Shown one piece after another: positions 24,918 to 35,358 of a stretch of DNA of 64,000 nt; the stretch's first letter is position 1, and every line of letters begins with the position of its first letter. The position numbers and the translations under genes were made by a program. This DNA comes from WTFY01 sp965220875 (GTDB lineage Bacteria > Pseudomonadota > Gammaproteobacteria > UBA4575): NCBI GenBank assembly GCA_965220875.1, contig OZ244849.1, positions 1,364,001-1,428,000 on the forward strand, given 5' to 3'. The notes under the pieces are model-generated. The model saw nothing but the letters and a program-made list of their open reading frames with translations, searched no databases and was not told where the DNA came from.

Positions 24918-25100
24918 ATGAGCGGGCAGCTGAAGGTTACACTGGTCAAGAGTCTGAACGGCAGGCTTGATGTACACAAGGCATGTGCGCATGGCTTGGG
25001 CATTCGGCGTATTCATAACCCGGTGACGGTTGCCGACACGCCGGAAAATCGTGGCATGATCAGGAAAATTTCCTACATGCTGAAAGTCGAGGAAGCCTGA
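24918..25100 (+). CDS. rpmD: 50S ribosomal protein L30
   Basis: L30 is a small protein of the 50S. The 60-residue product (MSGQLKVTLVKSLNGRLDVH) has the ferredoxin-like fold pattern and the GLGIRRIHNPVTVADTPENR block. The length matches the family. It lies between rpsE and rplO as in other bacteria with this gene. Confidence 0.96.
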   Translation: MSGQLKVTLVKSLNGRLDVHKACAHGLGIRRIHNPVTVADTPENRGMIRKISYMLKVEEA

Positions 25101-25105
25101 AGGTC

Positions 25106-25549
25106 ATGAACAGTCTTAGCCTGAACAACCTGAAGCCGGCACCGGGCAGCCGCACCACGCGCAAGCGTGCGGGGCGAGGCATTGGCACGGGATTTGGCAA
25201 GACGTGTGGCCGCGGACACAAGGGCCAGCGCTCACGAACCGGCGGTTACCACAAGGTTGGCTTTGAAGGGGGTCAGATGCCGCTGCAACGGCGTTTGCCA
25301 AAGATAGGGTTTCGCTCGCGCAAGGCGGCTGAGACCGCTGAGGTTCGCCTGCACGAACTTGCAAAAGTCAGTGCAGATCCGGTGGATATCCAGGCATTGA
25401 AAGACGCCGGCCTGGTCCATGCTGCGGCCAAACGCGCCAAGGTTATCCTGTCAGGCACGCTTGACACTGCCGTACATACCAAGGGCCTGGGATTCACACC
25501 AGGTGCCAGGAAAGCGGTTGAAGCAGCAGGCGGGAAGGTACAAGCCTGA
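25106..25549 (+). CDS. rplO: 50S ribosomal protein L15
   Basis: L15 is a late-assembly protein of the large subunit. The 147-residue product has the glycine-rich N-terminal extension (KRAGRGIGTGFGKTCGRGHK) and GFEGGQMPLQRRLPKIGF. Its stop overlaps the secY start (TGATG), the usual coupling between L15 and SecY. Confidence 0.97.
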   Translation: MNSLSLNNLKPAPGSRTTRKRAGRGIGTGFGKTCGRGHKGQRSRTGGYHKVGFEGGQMPLQRRLPKIGFRSRKAAETAEVRLHELAKVSADPVDIQALKDAGLVHAAAKRAKVILSGTLDTAVHTKGLGFTPGARKAVEAAGGKVQA

Positions 25550-26892
25550 TGGTTCGGGCCAGCACAAATGCCGTGGGAACCCTCGCTGGTCTTGGCCGGA
25601 TCACCGAGCTGCGCAAAAGGCTGGTGTTCGTGCTGATTGCGCTGATCGTATATCGAATCGGGACGTTTATCCCCGTACCGGGAATTGATCCCGGTGCCAT
25701 GGCAAGATTTTTTGACCAGCAGAGCAGTACGATCCTCGGGATGTTCAACATGTTCTCGGGGGGTGCGCTGGAACGCTTGAGCATTTTCGCGCTGGGCATC
25801 ATGCCTTACATCTCTGCATCGATCATCATGCAGCTGATGAGCGCGGTGATGCCTACTCTCAAGGAACTTAAAAAGGAAGGTGAGTCGGGAAGGCGCAAGA
25901 TCACGCAGTACACCCGTTACGGCACGGTTTTCCTCGCAACTTTTCAGGCAATCGGCGTGTCCGTCGCCTTGCAGAATCAGCAGGTAGCACTCAGCCCGGG
26001 AATCGGGTTCATGTTTACCGTCACGATCAGCCTGGTTACGGGAACGATGTTCCTGATGTGGCTAGGGGAACAGATTACCGAGCGAGGCATCGGGAACGGC
26101 ATTTCCATCATAATCTTTGCGGGTATCGTGGCCGGGTTGCCGGCAGCAATCGGAGGCACCCTGGACCTGGTTGCGCAAGGGGCCATTGGCGAGGCCTTTG
26201 CATTGTTTCTTTTTCTGATGGCCGTCGCGGTGACGGCGATCGTTGTTTTTGCGGAAAGGGCGCAACGGCGCATCACAGTGAACTATGCCCGGCGGCAGCA
26301 GGGAAGAAAAATGTTTGCCGCACAGTCCAGTCATTTGCCGCTGAAGCTGAACATGTCGGGTGTGATCCCGCCGATATTTGCCTCGAGCATCATCCTGTTC
26401 CCGGCCACCTTGTTACAGTGGTCCAGCAGTTCGGTCGGCAGTTTCTCCTGGCTGCAGAATATGGCTAATGCCATATCCCCCGGACAGCCCTTATATGTCA
26501 TGCTGTATGCACTGGCAATCGTGTTCTTCTGCTTCTTCTATACGGCGATCGTTTTTGATTCCCGGGAGACGGCCGACAACCTGAAACGTTCGGGTGCATT
26601 TATTCCGGGCATTCGCCCAGGGGAGCAGACCGCACGCTACATCGATGGTGTCCTGACGCGTTTGACGGCTGTAGGGGCCATCTATATTACCTTGGTCTGC
26701 CTGTTGCCCGAGTTTCTCATCCTGAAATACAGCGTGCCGTTTTATTTCGGGGGCACTTCATTGCTGATCATTGTCGTCGTAGTGATGGATTTCATGTCCC
26801 AGGTGCAGGCACATTTGATGTCGCACCAATACGAAGGCTTGATGAAGAAAGCGAATCTCAAGGGCTACGGACGGGCCGGAAACATACGTTAA
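25549..26892 (+). CDS. secY: Preprotein translocase subunit SecY
   Basis: SecY is the channel subunit of the Sec translocon in the inner membrane. The 447-residue protein (E. coli 443) has about ten hydrophobic segments. It carries the plug region after MFSGGALERLSIFALGIMPY and the cytoplasmic loop AERAQRRITVNYARRQQGRK that binds SecA or ribosomes. It is the penultimate gene of the spc block, before rpmJ. Confidence 0.98.
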   Translation: MVRASTNAVGTLAGLGRITELRKRLVFVLIALIVYRIGTFIPVPGIDPGAMARFFDQQSSTILGMFNMFSGGALERLSIFALGIMPYISASIIMQLMSAVMPTLKELKKEGESGRRKITQYTRYGTVFLATFQAIGVSVALQNQQVALSPGIGFMFTVTISLVTGTMFLMWLGEQITERGIGNGISIIIFAGIVAGLPAAIGGTLDLVAQGAIGEAFALFLFLMAVAVTAIVVFAERAQRRITVNYARRQQGRKMFAAQSSHLPLKLNMSGVIPPIFASSIILFPATLLQWSSSSVGSFSWLQNMANAISPGQPLYVMLYALAIVFFCFFYTAIVFDSRETADNLKRSGAFIPGIRPGEQTARYIDGVLTRLTAVGAIYITLVCLLPEFLILKYSVPFYFGGTSLLIIVVVVMDFMSQVQAHLMSHQYEGLMKKANLKGYGRAGNIR

Positions 26893-26908
26893 TTGAAGAG
26901 AGGACGTC

Positions 26909-27022
26909 ATGAAAGTACGGGCATCGGTTAAAAGAATGTGCAGGAACTGCAGGGTCATCCGGCGCAACCGGGTGGTGCGTGTGATCTGTACAGACCCCAG
27001 GCACAAGCAACGCCAGGGCTGA
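26909..27022 (+). CDS. rpmJ: 50S ribosomal protein L36
   Basis: This 37-residue gene is easy to miss. It reads MKVRASVKRMCRNCRVIRR and ends in KHRQRQG-like KQRQG. The zinc-ribbon residues Cys11, Cys14, Cys27 and His32 are all present, so this is the zinc-binding form of L36. It begins 16 bases after secY, with gagagga upstream as a ribosome-binding site. The position between secY and rpsM is standard. Confidence 0.95.
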   Translation: MKVRASVKRMCRNCRVIRRNRVVRVICTDPRHKQRQG

Positions 27023-27122
27023 GCAATTTTGAAGATGGGATTAGGTATGGATTTAGACTGCTTGACTGTTAAAACTCTCTGTTCTTTCAAGTCTTCGGAC
27101 AATTCTCTTTCAGGGTGATCGA

Positions 27123-27479
27123 ATGGCTCGTATATCTGGCATAAATGTACCGGTGCATAAGCATGCAGAAATTGCCTTGACGGCAATTTACGGAATCGGC
27201 CGTTCAACGTCCCGAAAGATCTGTGCTGCCGCAGGGGTCCAGGCCAGCACCAAGATCAAGGATTTAAGTGAGGACGAAGTGGGCCGGTTGCGCACGGAAG
27301 TCGCAAAATACCGTGTAGAGGGTGATTTGCGCCGTGAAATTACCGTAAACATCAAAAGACTCATGGACCTGGGGACCTATCGAGGTATCCGGCACCGCCG
27401 TGGACTACCTCTGCACGGACAGCGCACGCGCACCAATGCGCGTACCCGCAAGGGTCCAAGGCGTCCGGTCAAACGTTAA
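27123..27479 (+). CDS. rpsM: 30S ribosomal protein S13
   Basis: S13 forms head bridges to the large subunit. The 118-residue product (MARISGINVPVHKHAEIALT) matches E. coli in length and has the C-terminal RGLPLHGQRTRTNARTRKG tail that contacts P-site tRNA. It begins the alpha-operon block. The 100-base spacer before it holds only a lone TTGACT and no good -10. Confidence 0.97.
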   Translation: MARISGINVPVHKHAEIALTAIYGIGRSTSRKICAAAGVQASTKIKDLSEDEVGRLRTEVAKYRVEGDLRREITVNIKRLMDLGTYRGIRHRRGLPLHGQRTRTNARTRKGPRRPVKR

Positions 27480-27502
27480 TCCAGGCGGGTAAAGGCAGAT
27501 CT

Positions 27503-27892
27503 ATGGCGAAAACACCAACACGCTCACGAAAGAAGGTAAAGCGGACCGTCACGGATGGCGTGGCGCACATTCATGCCTCGTTCAACAATACCATCGTGAC
27601 GATCACGGACCGGCAAGGTAATGCACTGGCATGGGCCACTTCGGGAGGTTCCGGTTTCCGGGGCTCTCGCAAGAGCACGCCTTTCGCCGCGCAAACTGCC
27701 GCGCAGCGTGCAGGGGAACAGGCCCTGGAATACGGGCTGAAATTCCTGGAGATCAGGATCAAGGGGCCGGGTCCGGGGCGTGAATCAGCCGTCCGTGCGC
27801 TGAATGCGATCGGGTACAAGATCACCGACATCAACGACGTGACCCCGATTCCGCATAACGGGTGCCGCCCTCCAAAGCGGCGCAGAGTATAG
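27503..27892 (+). CDS. rpsK: 30S ribosomal protein S11
   Basis: S11 is part of the platform near the E site. The 129-residue product has the typical HIHASFNNTIVTITDRQGN start of the fold and the C-terminal DVTPIPHNGCRPPKRRRV. In other bacteria Asn in the HNGC motif can be isomerised to isoaspartate; the motif is present here. Confidence 0.97.
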   Translation: MAKTPTRSRKKVKRTVTDGVAHIHASFNNTIVTITDRQGNALAWATSGGSGFRGSRKSTPFAAQTAAQRAGEQALEYGLKFLEIRIKGPGPGRESAVRALNAIGYKITDINDVTPIPHNGCRPPKRRRV

Positions 27893-27903
27893 GACGGGAT
27901 AAA

Positions 27904-28524
27904 ATGGCACGTTATTTAGGACCCAAGTGTAAGATCAGTCGTCGTGAAGGTACGGACCTGTTTTTGAAAAGCAGGGCAAGGCCACTCGATTCAAAGTGCA
28001 AGATCGACAAGCTGCCCGGCCAGCACGGGGACAAGCGCAGCCGGGCGTCGAACTACGGCATGCAGCTGCGTGAAAAGCAGAAACTGCGACGCATTTACGG
28101 CGTTCTTGAGCGCCAGTTCCGAAACTATTACAAGAAGGCTTCGCGTCTCAAGGGCTCTACCGGCGAAAACCTGCTGAAACTCCTGGAATGCAGACTGGAT
28201 AATGTCGCATACAGGATGGGTTTCGGGGTCACCCGCGCTGAATGCAGGCAACTGGTCAGCCACAAGGCGATAGAGGTGAATGGAATCGTAGTGAGTATTC
28301 CGTCCTACCAGGTTTCTCCTGATGATGTGATTGCAGTACGTGAGAAATCCAGAAAGCAGCTGCGGATACAGGACGCATTGAATGCTGCGGAGCAAATCGG
28401 GATTCCTGAGTGGGTCGAAGTCGACATCAAGAAGATGCAGGGCAGGTTCAAATCAGTTCCGGAGCGCGACGAGCTGCCTCCGGATATCAATGAGTCACTC
28501 GTGGTTGAGTTGTACTCGAAGTAA
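27904..28524 (+). CDS. rpsD: 30S ribosomal protein S4
   Basis: S4 nucleates 30S assembly and in E. coli represses the alpha operon. ATG 27904 gives MARYLGPKCKISRREGTDLF and 206 residues, identical in length to E. coli S4. A longer start at 27862 overlaps rpsK and is not homologous. The S4 RNA-binding domain (LDNVAYRMGFGVTRAECRQ) is intact. Confidence 0.97.
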   Translation: MARYLGPKCKISRREGTDLFLKSRARPLDSKCKIDKLPGQHGDKRSRASNYGMQLREKQKLRRIYGVLERQFRNYYKKASRLKGSTGENLLKLLECRLDNVAYRMGFGVTRAECRQLVSHKAIEVNGIVVSIPSYQVSPDDVIAVREKSRKQLRIQDALNAAEQIGIPEWVEVDIKKMQGRFKSVPERDELPPDINESLVVELYSK

Positions 28525-28547
28525 TTACATGCAAGGGGTTATCGCAG

Positions 28548-29537
28548 ATGGGCACCAATGAGTTGCTGAAGCCGAGAGTTGTGGATGTTCAGGTAACTGA
28601 CGAATGTCACGCCAAAGTCGTGCTGGAGCCTCTGGACCGCGGTTTCGGTCACACGCTGGGAAATGCACTGAGACGGATACTGTTATCATCCATTCCCGGT
28701 TGTGCAATCGTGGAAGTGCAGATTGAAGGGGTTCTGCATGAATACACGGCTATTGAAGGCGTGCAGGAAGATGTCGTCGACATCCTGCTGAACCTGAAGG
28801 GTGTGGCGGTGGTCATGCACGAAAGATCCGATGCAACACTGTCCCTGTTTAAAAAGGGGCCTGGAGTCGTAACGGCCGGGGATATTGCAGTTGACCACGA
28901 TGTGGAAATCATCAACAAGGAACACGTGATCGCCCACCTGACGGAACAGGGCAAACTGGATATGACCCTGAAAGTTGCAAAGGGCAGAGGGTACCAGCCT
29001 GCTACCCAGCGCAGGAATGACGAGGACCGCCAGATCGGCTCGCTGCTTCTTGATGCCAGCTTCAGCCCGGTCCGGAGAGTTGCGTACTCGGTCGAAAGTG
29101 CGCGTGTGGAACAGCGTACGGACCTGGACAAGCTGATTTTTGACCTGGAAACGAATGGAACTGTGAATCCTGAAGAGACCATACGCAAGGCGGCAGGAGT
29201 CCTGCAGCAGCAATTGTCTGTATTTGTAGACCTGCAGGGAGACGAGCAGGCAGAGCCCGACGAGGCCGAGCCTGAAATCGATCCTATCCTGGTGCGCCCG
29301 GTAGACGACCTTGAACTTACGGTGCGTTCTGCGAACTGCCTGAAGGCGGAGAAAATATACTATATCGGTGACCTCATTCAGCGTACCGAGGTGGAATTGC
29401 TGAGAACACCCAATCTGGGCAAGAAGTCCTTGACGGAAATCAAGGATGTGCTGGGGACGCACGGCTTGTCTTTGGGCATGCGCCTGGAAAACTGGCCACC
29501 TCCGAATTTACGTGAAGACCGTAAGGTATTTGTCTGA
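28548..29537 (+). CDS. rpoA: DNA-directed RNA polymerase subunit alpha
   Basis: The alpha subunit dimer assembles the polymerase. The 329-residue protein equals E. coli alpha in length. The N-terminal assembly domain has GFGHTLGNALRRILLSSIPG. An acidic linker (about 229-245) leads to the C-terminal DNA- and activator-binding domain with RSANCLKAEKIYYIGDLIQR and TPNLGKKSLTEIKDVL. Confidence 0.98.
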   Translation: MGTNELLKPRVVDVQVTDECHAKVVLEPLDRGFGHTLGNALRRILLSSIPGCAIVEVQIEGVLHEYTAIEGVQEDVVDILLNLKGVAVVMHERSDATLSLFKKGPGVVTAGDIAVDHDVEIINKEHVIAHLTEQGKLDMTLKVAKGRGYQPATQRRNDEDRQIGSLLLDASFSPVRRVAYSVESARVEQRTDLDKLIFDLETNGTVNPEETIRKAAGVLQQQLSVFVDLQGDEQAEPDEAEPEIDPILVRPVDDLELTVRSANCLKAEKIYYIGDLIQRTEVELLRTPNLGKKSLTEIKDVLGTHGLSLGMRLENWPPPNLREDRKVFV

Positions 29538-29558
29538 TTATATTGACAGGATGCTGCT

Positions 29559-29930
29559 ATGAGACATCGCCAGTCAGGCCGAAGACTAAACCGGAACAGC
29601 CCTCATCGAAAGGCAATGATGAGCAACATGACGAATTCCCTGTTTTCGCATGAAGTCATCCAGACCACCTTGCCCAAGGCAAAGGAACTGCGGCGTTACG
29701 CGGAGCCCTTGATCACCCTCGCCAAGGAAGACAGCGTCGCAAGACGCCGACAGGCCTTCTCGAGGCTGCGTGACAAGGCCAGTGTAGGCAAGCTCTTTAC
29801 TGAACTCGGACCACGATACAAGGAGAGGCCCGGCGGGTATACACGCATTTTGAAATGCGGATTTCGACCGGGTGACAATGCACCCATGGCCCTGGTTGAG
29901 CTCGTAGACCGTCCGATTGAGGAAGAATAG
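29559..29930 (+). CDS. rplQ: 50S ribosomal protein L17
   Basis: L17 lies at the bottom of the 50S near the tunnel exit. The 123-residue product (MRHRQSGRRLNRNSPHRKAM) has TTLPKAKELRRYAEPLITLA and ends GDNAPMALVELVDR. It is the last gene of the ribosomal superoperon. A weak inverted repeat (AGGCAGG/CCTGCCT, 29944-29971) follows without a T-tract. Confidence 0.97.
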   Translation: MRHRQSGRRLNRNSPHRKAMMSNMTNSLFSHEVIQTTLPKAKELRRYAEPLITLAKEDSVARRRQAFSRLRDKASVGKLFTELGPRYKERPGGYTRILKCGFRPGDNAPMALVELVDRPIEEE

Positions 29931-30000
29931 CCGGTTCCGGTCCAGGCAGGCAGCCCCGGATTTCCCTGCCTAGGGAAGCAGCTTCTCCGGTCCCATCTTG

Positions 30001-30732
30001 ATGCGCCCTATCGTTCTGGCAACGGACTACGGATCATCAGGCGGCTATGTAGGCCAGCTCAAGTCCGTCATCTACCGCATGGCTTCCCGTGCGAGAGTGA
30101 TAGACCTGGACCACTGCCTGCCCAGCATGAATCCCAAGGCATCCGCTTATTTGCTGGCAGGGTACCTGGAATACCTCCCGGAACAGTCCGTTGTAGTGGC
30201 AGTGGTAGACCCAGGTGTGGGGTCGAGCCGGGCTGCGGTTTTGATGGAGGGAGACGGGCATACCTTTATCGGGCCTGATAACGGCCTGTTTTCAATCATG
30301 CACCGAAAACTTGCCGAAGCGGAGTTGTTCGAGATTCTCTTGCAGGGTGAGCCGGCATCCAGGACCTTCCACGGGCGGGATGTGTTCGCCCCGGTTGCTG
30401 CAAACATCGTGTCAGGCTTGAGGCCGGACCTGAAACCTGTATCGGCGCGCGAGATGGAAGGAGCGGAATGGCCTGACAGTCTTTACGAAGTTGTACATAT
30501 AGACAGTTTTGGCAATGCGATTACGGGAATCACCTTCCATCCGTCCGATGCGAACCGGGTCTTGAGAGTCAATGACCGGTGCCTGAGGTATGCCGAGGCG
30601 TTCTACTGCGTGGAGAAAGGTGAAGGGTTCTGGTACTGCAACTCCAACAACCTGGTGGAAATTGCGGCCAGGGACGGGTCTGCTGCCGAGAATCTGGGAA
30701 TCACCGTCGGAACAGATGTCGGGTTCGATTGA
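30001..30732 (+). CDS. S-adenosyl-L-methionine hydroxide adenosyltransferase (DUF62 family)
   Basis: Enzymes of this family split S-adenosylmethionine into adenosine and methionine using an activated water molecule. The 243-residue product has the N-terminal LATDYGSSGGYVGQLK, the VDPGVGSSR segment with Asp and Arg seven residues apart, and the FHGRDVFAPVAA segment. These give the Asp-Arg-His triad of the family. The GPDNGLFS motif is also present. It follows rplQ by 70 bases, so it may be read from the ribosomal operon. No halogenase genes are nearby, so the hydrolase activity is more likely than fluorinase or chlorinase activity. Confidence 0.88.
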   Translation: MRPIVLATDYGSSGGYVGQLKSVIYRMASRARVIDLDHCLPSMNPKASAYLLAGYLEYLPEQSVVVAVVDPGVGSSRAAVLMEGDGHTFIGPDNGLFSIMHRKLAEAELFEILLQGEPASRTFHGRDVFAPVAANIVSGLRPDLKPVSAREMEGAEWPDSLYEVVHIDSFGNAITGITFHPSDANRVLRVNDRCLRYAEAFYCVEKGEGFWYCNSNNLVEIAARDGSAAENLGITVGTDVGFD

Positions 30733-30748
30733 TACCGGGTAACCATGA

Positions 30749-33601
<2,853 letters not shown>

Positions 33602-33609
33602 TATTTCAA

Positions 33610-33638
33610 TTGCGACTGGATAAATACGTTAATATACG
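33610..33638 (+). promoter_or_regulatory. Candidate promoter in the uvrA-ssb divergent spacer
   Basis: TTGCGA at 33610-33615 and TATACG at 33633-33638 are 17 bases apart, each four of six to the sigma-70 consensus and oriented toward ssb. The 199-base spacer must hold promoters for both genes. No canonical LexA box is visible. Confidence 0.3.
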
Positions 33639-33800
33639 TGCTAAGTTGTCTTGAGTGCAAAACCAGCAAGGGGCACTCTTTGGAGGCATCTTACTTACCC
33701 GGCTTGGCAGGCAGGCAGAGGGTGCGGCCTCATGTGCCGGGTCCGGGAATTTCTCAAGTTACGAAGGGGCACTCAAGAACCTATCCAGCAGGACATCAAA

Positions 33801-34238
33801 ATGGCAAGAGGCATCAACAAGGTAATACTGGTCGGCCACCTGGGGCAAGACCCCGAGGTTAAATACATGCCAAGCGGCCAGGCAGTTTGTAACATCACTT
33901 TGGCGACAACCGAATCCTGGACGGACAAGAATTCGGGTGAAAAAGTCGAGAAGACCGAATGGCACCGCGTGGTATTTTTTCGCAGGCTGGCCGAAATTGC
34001 GGGGGAATACCTGAGGAAGGGCTCCCAGGTTTACGTGGAAGGGCGGCTGCAGACCCGAAAATGGCAGGACCAGGGTGGGAATGACCGCTATACCACTGAA
34101 ATTGTAGCGAATGACATGCAGATGCTGGGCAGCAAGGGCAGCACTTCAATAACGCAGGAAGCGCCGCCTGCCCCGGAGGCGCAACAGGCAGCTTCCAGCG
34201 CATCCAGTGATGAATTTGATGATGATATCCCTTTCTAG
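33801..34238 (+). CDS. ssb: Single-stranded DNA-binding protein
   Basis: SSB protects single-stranded DNA and recruits repair and replication proteins. ATG 33801 gives MARGINKVILVGHLGQDPEV; longer upstream readings are not homologous. The OB fold spans about residues 1-110 (WTDKNSGEKVEKTEWHRVVF is typical). It ends with the acidic partner-binding tip DDDIPF. At 145 residues it has a shorter linker than E. coli SSB (178). Confidence 0.97.
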   Translation: MARGINKVILVGHLGQDPEVKYMPSGQAVCNITLATTESWTDKNSGEKVEKTEWHRVVFFRRLAEIAGEYLRKGSQVYVEGRLQTRKWQDQGGNDRYTTEIVANDMQMLGSKGSTSITQEAPPAPEAQQAASSASSDEFDDDIPF

Positions 34239-34272
34239 ATTTGGTGTAACCAGGGTTTCTGGAGATGAAGAA

Positions 34273-34296
34273 GGTTCCAGCCTGGAAGCCGGTTTT
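34273..34296 (+). terminator. Weak terminator-like hairpin after ssb
   Basis: GGTTCC (34273-34278) can pair with GGAAGCC (34284-34290) with one bulged G, followed by a run of four T at 34293-34296. The stem is short, so this is only a candidate for the end of the ssb transcript. The rest of the 311-base gap up to 34549 shows no gene and no clear promoter. Confidence 0.25.
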
Positions 34297-34549
34297 CAGG
34301 GATGTTCGATACTTGCGGATAAAAGGATTTATCATTTCGGTTCATGGTAAACGCATCCATGGATTAACTCATCAGGCACAGAGAACAGGAAATCATCGAC
34401 TGACAAGGCATGCTTTGGTCTAAGGTATTGAGGAATTTCCTCGTTCTGCTGCAGGAACCGGTCGGAACGTGCAATGTACCTTGAAATACATCAGATGATA
34501 CCCTTCAGTAAAATTTGTTTTAGCTGGAGTGCTGGCTGAGTACAAGGTG

Positions 34550-35356
34550 ATGACCGGACCCCGTTTAGTTTCTGCCGAAGAGCAAACTGCAGTAGGGAAT
34601 AAACAAAAGGTTTTGTTTCTGGGATATGACGAAACAAAGACCACGCTTATACATCTACTCCTTGGGAACAATTGCGAGGTTTGGCAAACTGAGCAGGAAA
34701 TCCATGATGTTTCTGAATATGACTTAGTCATATGTTTCGGGTACAGGTACATCATGCCGCCAAACGTGCTTTCCACAGCAAGGCGGGCAGTCATCAATCT
34801 CCACATTGGCTATTTGCCTTACAACAGAGGCGCACACCCTAATTTCTGGTCATTTTTCGAGGGTACTCCAAGCGGAGTGACCATACATTGCGTCGATGAA
34901 GGTATCGATACTGGCGATATACTCTTTCAGAAATACGTAAATTTCGATCAAGGGGAGCTGACGTTCAGGGATACTCATACCCGGCTTGTTCGAGAGATTG
35001 AAACACTATTTTCAGACAATTTAAGCGCACTCCTGCGCAATGAATTCGTGCCATTCAGGCAGAGGGGTGAGGGGTCATACCATCATGTCGAGGATCTTCC
35101 GGATGAATTTTCTGGCTGGGATTCGAATGTTGTCGAAGAGATCTCCCGGCTTGATGAACTTGATGTTGCGGTTTTACATGACAAGTTGTCGTTGATTGAC
35201 GAGATAGAAAAAGCTCGGCGAAGTAACAATGTAAATTGGATGGATTTGATGAGACTTGCATTTGCCAAGGCACCGGACGAGGCGGCGCAAATTGTGCGGC
35301 GGATAAATTCAGACGATAACAGAATTTCCGAACTGCTGAGCAAGCTTGGAGAGTAA
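34550..35356 (+). CDS. Formyltransferase-family protein with C-terminal helical domain, likely sugar N-formyltransferase
   Basis: The 268-residue protein has a Formyl_trans_N core (about residues 20-170). The catalytic residues Asn83 and His85 (INLHIGYLPYNRG) and Asp120 (VDEGIDTGD) match the Asn-His-Asp set of methionyl-tRNA and sugar formyltransferases that use N10-formyl-tetrahydrofolate. It lacks the Fmt tRNA-binding C-domain. Instead a short helical domain (about 205-268) contains NNVNWMDLMRLA and ends ISELLSKLGE. Its stop overlaps the start of PseI, so it probably acts in the same nonulosonate pathway, perhaps formylating the 4-amino group made by PseC. ATG 34550 is chosen; GTG 34529 would add seven residues. 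The codon use is AT-rich. The family is clear, the substrate is inferred. Confidence 0.8.
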   Translation: MTGPRLVSAEEQTAVGNKQKVLFLGYDETKTTLIHLLLGNNCEVWQTEQEIHDVSEYDLVICFGYRYIMPPNVLSTARRAVINLHIGYLPYNRGAHPNFWSFFEGTPSGVTIHCVDEGIDTGDILFQKYVNFDQGELTFRDTHTRLVREIETLFSDNLSALLRNEFVPFRQRGEGSYHHVEDLPDEFSGWDSNVVEEISRLDELDVAVLHDKLSLIDEIEKARRSNNVNWMDLMRLAFAKAPDEAAQIVRRINSDDNRISELLSKLGE

Positions 35357-35358
35357 TG

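Noticed and set aside
27062..27090. Promoter before rpsM
   Set aside because: TTGACT is present but the -10 position at 17-base spacing (tttcaa) matches only three of six.
33602..33800. LexA (SOS) box in the uvrA-ssb spacer
   Set aside because: Both genes are SOS-controlled in E. coli, but the closest match (actggataaatacgtt) lacks the paired CTG and CAG half-sites, so no box is called.
34481..34514. Promoter before the formyltransferase gene
   Set aside because: TTGAAA and TAAAAT are good hexamers but are separated by 22 bases, too far for sigma-70.
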